The position numbers and the translations under genes are program-made. From Dendrocalamus latiflorus (Eukaryota > Streptophyta > Magnoliopsida > Poales > Poaceae), in the NCBI GenBank assembly GCA_017311315.1, contig CM029654.1, positions 7,571,382-7,635,381 on the forward strand: DNA of 64,000 nucleotides. The letters are read 5' to 3'. This document shows, piece after piece, positions 58,061 through 64,000 of this stretch. The stretch's first letter is position 1, and each line of letters opens with the position of its first letter. The notes beneath the pieces are model-generated. The model did not search any database and was not told where the DNA came from. It saw only the letters and a list, made by a program, of their open reading frames with translations.

Positions 58061-58980
58061 GATGATAAATGAATTTTTGTAATTGTGCTGTTGTAATTTT
58101 TGTGATGTTTTTCAAGTGCTTGATGGTTTGATGTTCAAAGATGGTTTCCAGTATAAAAGGGTTGCTCTAAGTTCTTTGATTTACTATGGCATACAACCAA
58201 CTGAGAGATGACAACACAAAACAACACATACATTGCACGTACATGAAATGTAGCAAGTAGTACAACCACCAACACACCAACGAACACAACAACTAAAATC
58301 CAACACAACCGTACTTAACACATTACCAAAATAGCTTGACGACAACACAGCATAAAACATTACCAACATACACGAGGAGAACCTCCAGCACTACAACTTG
58401 AGGATAACAATAATCACAAGAAACAAAATAGCACACAACATTAAATTTATCTTCCACTCTAGTCTGTCGAAACGATGCCGCATCCCGACAGGGTCACAAC
58501 CCCCAACGACAACTCTCTCATGGCGAACATTGGTTGTCCTATTGCCCATTTCATCCTCCCACACCCAGAATCGGCAACCACCAGGAGCTTCCTGCGATTC
58601 CATGACAAGAAGTTTTTTAAACATACCACCACGATTTCAACGAACCCGAAACAATCTGACTCACCGAGTGATTTGGGCTCTTGTAGTAGTGTCGCCCAGG
58701 ATTCGCGGCTGTCTGTGATGTCCTACGTCTAACCAAGGTGTTGCAATTTGGGCACATCACCGTGGGTGCCCATGAAGACGTGCTGAGCTGACTCATTGCC
58801 TAGTCTGGGGGAGTGAGCACGAAAGAAAACTACACTGATTGTGAACAACTAACTCATGAGGTGACTGATAACATGGCAAGGGAGTATGTGAGGGATGGCT
58901 CCGTTTTATAGGCTGTGTGGGGGGGGGGCAGCCTCACGCACAAAGAACACAGACAACACAAATCATACACACACATAAAG
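58061..58980. other. MULE interval between the PMD gene and the first repeat array
   Basis: The PMD 3' UTR followed by non-coding sequence. Short frames on both strands (for example 58391-58718) have no recognisable domain. A homopurine G10 tract lies at 58919-58928. Confidence 0.4.
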
Positions 58981-59215
58981 GGGCAGTGAGCAGACAAAAA
59001 TGGGCACCTTTGCTTAGTGACATGAAAAAAGAGGGCAGCTTTGCCCAGTGATATGACAAAACGGGGCAGCTTTGCCCAGTGACTTGACAAAACGGGCCAG
59101 CTTTCCGCAGTGACATGACAAAAGAGGCCAGCTTTTCGCAGTGACATGACAAAACATGCCACCTTTGCCCAGTGGGATGACAAAACGGGGCATCTTTGCT
59201 CAGTATTGCATTTTT
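58981..59215. repeat. 31-bp tandem repeat, short array
   Basis: About seven imperfect copies of a unit like GACAAAACGGGGCAGCTTTG plus CCCAGTGACAT. It is the same family as the larger array at 60214-60795, and the pair brackets the minus-strand GRF gene. Confidence 0.8.
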
Positions 59216-59460
59216 TGTGGCTTGTGATAACAACTCCACGAAGATAACAACCAATCCATCGCATGCTTAACAACGTTGTACATTACATCGTTACGGAAAG
59301 AGGCCACATAACATGAAGGCGTCATGCACTTACAACACGAAACAACACATACATTGCACATACATAATTTATGGAAAGTAGTACACCTAACAATTTACGG
59401 AAAGTAGTACACCCAACACATACATGAACTAAAATACGACACAACCATAACCCTCGTTAC

Positions 59461-60074
59461 CTACATGCCAAACGAGCCTCGTGGCACCCACATGGAGAAT
59501 TGCTGAGGGGGCCGCCTCGGACGTGGCTGACCGTCGTGGTAGTGGCATGCACATATGCAGCTCGGGTTCGCGCAGCAACATGTGGGATCATAAGAGCTTC
59601 CTATATTCACGACCTCCTCGTTGCCCCTCTCGCGTTGCATCTGTTCGCGGAGGTTGTTGTTCTCCTCAGTGAGACTCTCCATTCGGTACTCCAAGTCCCA
59701 TATTCGAGCCCACAATGTATCCACATAACGATCAACATACCGTTCATGAGGAGAGTCGATCCAGCGGGAGAAGTCGCATTTTGCCATCTGCAAAAAAAAG
59801 GACGGTAAACTTCGCGGGTCCATAAGCAATACAAAAAAGTAATACTACTAAATTGTACCCCGGAGCGTGAGCATCGGAAGAAACGTCGCCCGCCATCGTT
59901 CGGGGAATCCAAGATCTGGACGACCGCGTACTCATTGTGCCTGCATTTCGGCCACGCTGGTTGAGCACGCCGACTTGGTATCAATCGGTACTGTGGACCG
60001 AACATATCCCTCCTTTCTAAGGGAATGTCGTCCTTCGGTGACCCAAATCCCACTGGCCCCTCGGCTTCCGACAT
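59461..60074 (-). CDS. GRF-type zinc-finger protein carried by the MULE, 180 aa, two exons
   Basis: Complement of 60074-59859 and 59787-59461, with a GTACAA donor, a TTTGCAG acceptor and phase 0. The finger spans the intron: K-C-R-H-N...G-R-R-F-F-R-C at the end of exon 1, then A-K-C-D-F-S-R-W-I-D in exon 2. This is the zf-GRF pattern, a nucleic-acid-binding finger found in several DNA enzymes. A coiled-coil (L-E-Y-R-M-E-S-L-T-E-E-N-N-N-L) and a cysteine-rich tail (C-C-C-A-N-P-S-C-I-C-A-C-H-Y) follow. A TATA-like TATAAGTA lies at 60153-60146. An in-frame ATG at 60092 or 60185 could extend it. No separate enzyme domain is seen; a role as transposition cofactor is inference. Confidence 0.78.
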
Positions 60075-60213
60075 GGTTTGTTCAAGCATGAAAGACAGGG
60101 TACTTCTTTGTTCGACTGAACAATGTGCTGGGACCCCAACCGTGCTACTTATACCAAACGAGACAACTTGCTGCATCCACCTCAAACGAATAAAAGGACA
60201 GTTCTGCGCACAG

Positions 60214-60795
60214 ACGTGACATAACGGGGCATATTTGCTCTGAGAGATGACAGAACAGGTCTGCTTTCGCAGTGAAATGACAAAAGAGGCCAGCTTTGCT
60301 CAGTGACATGACAACACAGTGCAGCTTTTCGCAGTGACATGACAAGTCGGGCCAGCTTTGCTCAAAGAGATGACAGAGGATAGCTTTGCTCGAAGACATG
60401 CCGGCTTTGCTCAGTGAGATGACAAAAGATGCCAGCTTTGCGCAGTGACATGATAAAACGGGGCAGCTTTGCTCAGTGACATGCCAAAACGGGGCAGCTT
60501 TGCTCAGTGAGATGATAAAAGATGCCACCTTTTGGCAGTGATATGACAAAACGGGGCAGCTTTGCTCAGTGGGATGTCAAAATATGCCAGCTTTGGGCAG
60601 TGACATTACTAAAGAGAGCAGCTGTGCTCAGTCAAATGACAAAAAGAGGTCAGCTTTGCTCAGTGAGATGACAAAACACGGCAGCTTTGCTCAGAGACAA
60701 GACAAAACGAGGCAGCTTTGCTCAGTGACATGACAAAAGATGCCAGCTTTGGGCAGTGACATGACAAAACGGGGCCTTTTTTCAGTGATATCGCA
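60214..60795. repeat. 31-bp tandem repeat array between the two divergent GRF genes
   Basis: About 18 imperfect copies of a unit close to GACATGACAAAACGGGGCAG plus CTTTGCTCAGT. It fills the interval between the starts of the minus-strand GRF gene (60074) and the plus-strand one (60954), so it sits in a shared bidirectional promoter. The minus-strand open frames inside it are artefacts. Confidence 0.85.
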
Positions 60796-60869
60796 GCACT
60801 CCCATCTTTACTCACTGCTACGACCACGCGGACCAGCTTTACACGTACGAGTAGAGACAAAACAGCCCC

Positions 60870-60877
60870 TATAAATT
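60870..60877 (+). promoter_or_regulatory. TATA box of the second GRF gene
   Basis: CTATAAAT, 77 bp before the ATG at 60954, at the right distance for a start near 60900. Confidence 0.6.
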
Positions 60878-60953
60878 GGTATGCATTCCATTTCCTAGCG
60901 AACATTGCACATCCAAACCCCATACTACATCGCGCTTCCCTTACCCAACCGGG

Positions 60954-61744
60954 ATGGACAAAGGCAAGAAGAAGCAATGGGACAAGATGGTGAAGGATTG
61001 GGAGGAGACCCGTGACATAGCACGGTCAGCTGCGGCCCGCGATGCCGCCCGCGATGAGAAAATAAGGGCGATACAGGCCCGGGTAGAACAAGCCCATCGT
61101 GCTACGATGAAAGGTCCCCCCAGAGCGCCCGCGTAGCAACAACCCCATCCCGGACGTCCCCACCGAGCGTTCGCCACAACTACCACCTGAGGGGGAGACA
61201 CCTTCCCTTTGTTGGTGCGGGGACGTGTGCAAGTTCTTCAAGTCTAAGCACCGCATCAGTCTAGGTATGCGTTACTGGGGTTGCGCAAACTACTCCAGTG
61301 ACTACCCCAACCGCCGTTTTGACACCGCAACCTATCGGCAGCCGGTAACGACTACATGCACCATTTTCCCCTACCTTTTCTCCTTCACAGCACGCACTAA
61401 CAATATCTCCCATGTATTTACAGTCTCCGGAGCCCCTGTGTGGCTATCGCAAATGGATCGATCTTCAGATCCACCCTGAGGACCAATGGACCCTCGACTT
61501 CGAGGAGTGGAATGTCACAAAGGAGAAGGAGTTGCTGGAGGAGGAGCGCCGCAAGCACGAGCACACCCTGCGTATACAGCGCGAGACGCAAGCTCATCTT
61601 GAAGCGTGCACGCGTAGGGAGCGGGAGGCTCGCGAGATGGAGCGCGAGAGAAAGAGGGAAATTGCGGCTAAGGCAAAAGAGGCCGCGGAGGAGTTCAACG
61701 CCGAGCGGGCAAGGAAGGGAAAGTGGCCCCGGTCCACACAGTAG
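60954..61744 (+). CDS. second GRF-type zinc-finger protein of the MULE, two exons, one frameshift
   Basis: Exons 60954-61344 and 61424-61744, with a GTAACG donor and TTTACAG acceptor. The N-terminus is a charged helix (M-D-K-G-K-K-K-Q-W-D). A run of six C at 61116-61121 has one base too many: the first frame stops at 61134-61136, while the homologous frame continues. The relic at 36464 supports the continuous reading. The GRF finger follows: C-W-C-G-D-x-C at 61210, L-G-M-R-Y-W-G-C-A-N-Y, then C-G-Y-R-K-W-I-D at the start of exon 2. A strongly charged coiled-coil (E-K-E-L-L-E-E-E-R-R-K) runs to the stop. About 236 residues would be made if the frame were continuous. It could be a recent mutation, a sequencing error or a tolerated shift. 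Confidence 0.75.
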
Positions 61745-61931
61745 GTCGTACGAGCAATTGGATGGGTTAGTCGCATATCATGCTGTATGTTATGCATGTA
61801 ATAAAAATCTACGCGGCATGTTACTCCCAACTGTATTATGAAGTTTAATATCTCGTATTTTCGCATTCCATGATTCACGTAGCACCTCATTTAACAATAT
61901 TAACATAGCGGTCCTCACCTTCAAAATATCA

Positions 61932-62560
61932 CTTACCACTTTATGTATCGACCGTTCTACGGTCAATCTTTCCTAAAAAATATTTACCAAAATTTTTTAT
62001 GCATCTACAACTTACAATGAACATAATCTTTTATTACAACTTTATCTGATTTTTATCCAGTTTATAACTACAAAATTGCCACAACTGAAAACAATCACGG
62101 AGATTGCAAACCCTAACAACAGACCAAACCCAAAAATTCACTTACCACTTTATGTATCGACCGTTCTACGGTCAATCGTTCCTAAAAAAATTTACCAAAT
62201 TTTTTTATGCATCTACAACTTACATTGAACATAAACTTCTATTGCAACTTTATCTGATTTTTACGCAGTTTATAACTACAAAATTGACAAAACATACAAA
62301 TATCACGCGGATTGCAAACCCTTAAAACATACCAAACCCTAAAAGTCACTTACCACTTTATATATCGATCGTTCTATGCACAATCGTTCCTAAAAAAATT
62401 TTACCGAAATTTTTTATGCATCTACAACATATAATCAACATAAACTTGTTTTACAATTTTTTCAAATTTTTTTCTGATTCACAACTACAAAATTAACAAA
62501 ACTTATAATCATACGTGTTCAATATCACTTTCCTTCATTTCCTCCAATTGTTCATATCAC
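61932..62560. repeat. three tandem copies of a 208-bp unit
   Basis: Units start with CTTACCACTTTAT at 61932, 62141 and 62349, spacing 209 and 208 bp; the last is the most diverged. The first two carry the palindrome GACCGTTCTACGGTC. AT-rich and non-coding, near the right end of the MULE. Confidence 0.85.
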
Positions 62561-62910
62561 ATTTGTGCTCAAAAAATTTTTCTTTAAATTGCTTCCAATA
62601 AAACAACATACCATGATCGAAATTTGTTATTGTCAGTTGAACACATTTTTCACGGTCAGCAATATATGAAAATCACAAAAACACTAATCATTACTTCACA
62701 CAAATTTCGTTCGTACTCTACCAACCAATATTTTTAATTTTCAAAATTGCACAACTAATTACACAAGCAGTAAAGTGGACTCCACTTCAAATTCATATTT
62801 TTTTCACGCATTATTTCACATATACACATAAATTTTTATTTAAAAAAATAACTTTACAAATGCGTATAAATTAAAATCTCCCGTGCAAAAAACCCTACTG
62901 TATGGCGCAA
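62561..62910. other. AT-rich subterminal spacer of the MULE
   Basis: No gene or repeat is recognised between the 208-bp units and the GGTGCGG-rich subterminal region. Confidence 0.5.
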
Positions 62911-62981
62911 AGTGGTGCGGTGTGGTGCCGCACCATAGGCGAGTGGTGCGGTGCGGCACCGCACCATATACGTGGCAGACG

Positions 62982-63161
62982 GCGGGAGTGTGGTGCGGTC
63001 GGGGACCGCACCACTCAGGTGTGGTGCGCTCCCCGGCCGCACCACTGGACACGTGTCGCGACGCGGTTAAATGGTGCGGTCAGGTGGGGGCTAGAGTTGG
63101 AATTTCGTTTCCAAAAAGGCTATTTCCGGAATTTTGGGTAGCAACAGTGCCAAAAACGTCC
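62982..63161 (-). repeat. right terminal inverted repeat of the MULE
   Basis: Exact inverse layout of 51190-51369 with seven mismatches in 180. Together with 62911-62981 it holds at least eight GGTGCGG/CCGCACC heptamers, the inner ones arranged as head-to-head pairs. Confidence 0.88.
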
Positions 63162-63249
63162 AAAATTCGCCTTCGCACTGTCACACGCGCCTTGGCATGA
63201 CATGCGAGCGGTTAATAGTAAAATGGAGCTTGACTTCCAAGAATATTAT

Positions 63250-64000
63250 TGAGGGTTTCCTATTTATTTCGATTTCAGCTTCTAACTTCTAATTTATTTT
63301 TTCTTATTCCTAAATTTCATTTTTTGACATTTTGATATTTTAAGCTTTTTTGTCGGTTCTTTTTTCTCGTATTCGTTTGCATTATCTGTAATGGGTTAAC
63401 CTGTTTTTTTTTCTATTTTTAAATTTTTTTAAAATTTAATTATGCTAAATAAGTCATCATCAGGTATAGTATAATTACAGCCAGCTACAATACAATTTTA
63501 ATCATACGCCATATTTTTTTAGCCCAAATGAGCAGGCTCTTAAACAGACGCTAGGAAGAGAGCATTTTTAAAATACCTCGTTGCCATGCTTTACGCTAAG
63601 CGAAGAATATATACTTTACAGTTTACACTGAGTTCAGATTATATATGAATTAATAATAAAGAATTCAAATGTTAGGATGTGCAGCAGTTGGAGTTTCCGT
63701 CCAATGTTGGCGTGAAGGAAGGGCTCTACAAGGCGCCGTGGCACATGTATGCATGTACAAGATGTATAAGATTCCATAACTAGGGGTGATAAAGAGTTTT
63801 TTCTAAAAGGTACAAAAAAAATTTTAGGAACTTACAGCCCACTCAGTTGGGCTGAAAAAATATGGCTTATGGCTGAAATTGTACTGTAGCTAGTTGAAAT
63901 TACACTGTAGTTGATTGTGACTTATTTGGCATAATTAAATTTAAAAATTTTAAAAATAGAAAAACAGGTTAGCTCATCATGGACAATGTAAACTAATACT
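63250..64000. mobile_element. two inverted copies of the hAT-like MITE family, right one cut by the window
   Basis: 63270-63545 matches 4794-5046 closely (CTCGTATTCGTTTGCATT, GCTAAATAAGTCATC, AGCCCAAATGAGC). 63825-64000 is the inverse of 63390-63545. They may be arms of one element or two insertions. Confidence 0.55.

Larger units (their letters stand above)
51190..63161 (+). mobile_element. 12-kb Mutator-like element with transposase, PMD and two GRF genes
   Basis: Bounded by 180-bp terminal inverted repeats (51190-51369 and 62982-63161), seven differences in 180. It encodes a MURA transposase (+), a five-exon PMD gene (+), a two-exon GRF zinc-finger gene (-) and a second two-exon GRF gene (+). 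It also carries 31-bp and 208-bp tandem repeats. No clean 9-bp target duplication is seen at the ends, so later changes or imprecise boundaries are possible. Most reading frames are intact; the two frame breaks are at about 53193-53406 and in a C run at 61116-61121. A diverged, shrunken relative lies at 36-37 kb. Confidence 0.88.

Noticed and set aside
60214..60795. Possible CRISPR-like array
   Set aside because: Units are contiguous, imperfect 31-bp tandem copies without spacers, in a plant transposon.
58854..60977. Minus-strand frames with repeated F-V-M-S-L-S-K-A-like words
   Set aside because: Translations of the 31-bp tandem repeat, not proteins.

Overview
This is nuclear DNA of a plant, almost certainly a grass. 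It has GC-rich single-exon coding sequence, plant-type introns, grass-style MITEs, and dense nested LTR retrotransposons, CACTA, hAT and Mutator-like (MULE) elements. No prokaryotic, organellar or viral-genome features are seen. The species cannot be named from the sequence; a panicoid grass is my inference.

Only two host genes look intact. The first (2833-4020, +) is a single-exon 395-aa protein of a conserved plant family of unknown function with an SMI1/KNR4-like region; a Ty1/copia 3' LTR ends about 160 bp before its TATA box. The second is a minus-strand group A bZIP (ABF/AREB/ABI5-like) gene in four exons: 50851-49973, 49720-49649, 42988-42959 and 39255-39181. It spans 11.7 kb because intron 2 carries a 5-kb Ty3/gypsy chromovirus (43452-48450). 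An exon-1 fragment resembling a thylakoid LPA2-like gene, frameshifted, lies at about 33660-34023 (-).

Repeats, left to right: a decayed copia pol and LTR (1-2530); a small MULE-type MITE (4221-4378); a hAT-like MITE and a GC-rich foldback element (4600-6074); a 603-bp MULE-type foldback with a 9-bp target duplication (7955-8557); a 3.57-kb solo LTR (10720-14286) with perfect TGCTA target duplications, nested in an older LTR of the same family; more inverted-repeat MITEs (15.8-18.9 kb); a young copia element without gag (21019-25309); a non-autonomous hAT (25569-26361); a CACTA element with a broken TNP2 transposase (28495 to about 31680); and a relic of the large MULE described next (36070-37154).

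The most interesting feature is a 12-kb MULE at 51190-63161, bounded by 180-bp terminal inverted repeats about 96% identical. It encodes a MURA-type transposase (D309, D372 and E505, plus a SWIM zinc finger), whose N-terminal part is split off by one frameshift. A complete five-exon gene for a 752-aa plant mobile domain (PMD) protein follows. Then come two divergent genes for GRF-type zinc-finger proteins, which share a promoter interval filled by a 31-bp tandem repeat. The transposase stop and the PMD start are only 83 bp apart, with a splice acceptor between them, so shared transcription is likely. The left end of the MULE lies 338 bp upstream of the bZIP start codon, so it now forms that gene's distal promoter. 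The relic at 36-37 kb retains both GRF genes in the same divergent order, which suggests they are standard cargo of this MULE lineage.
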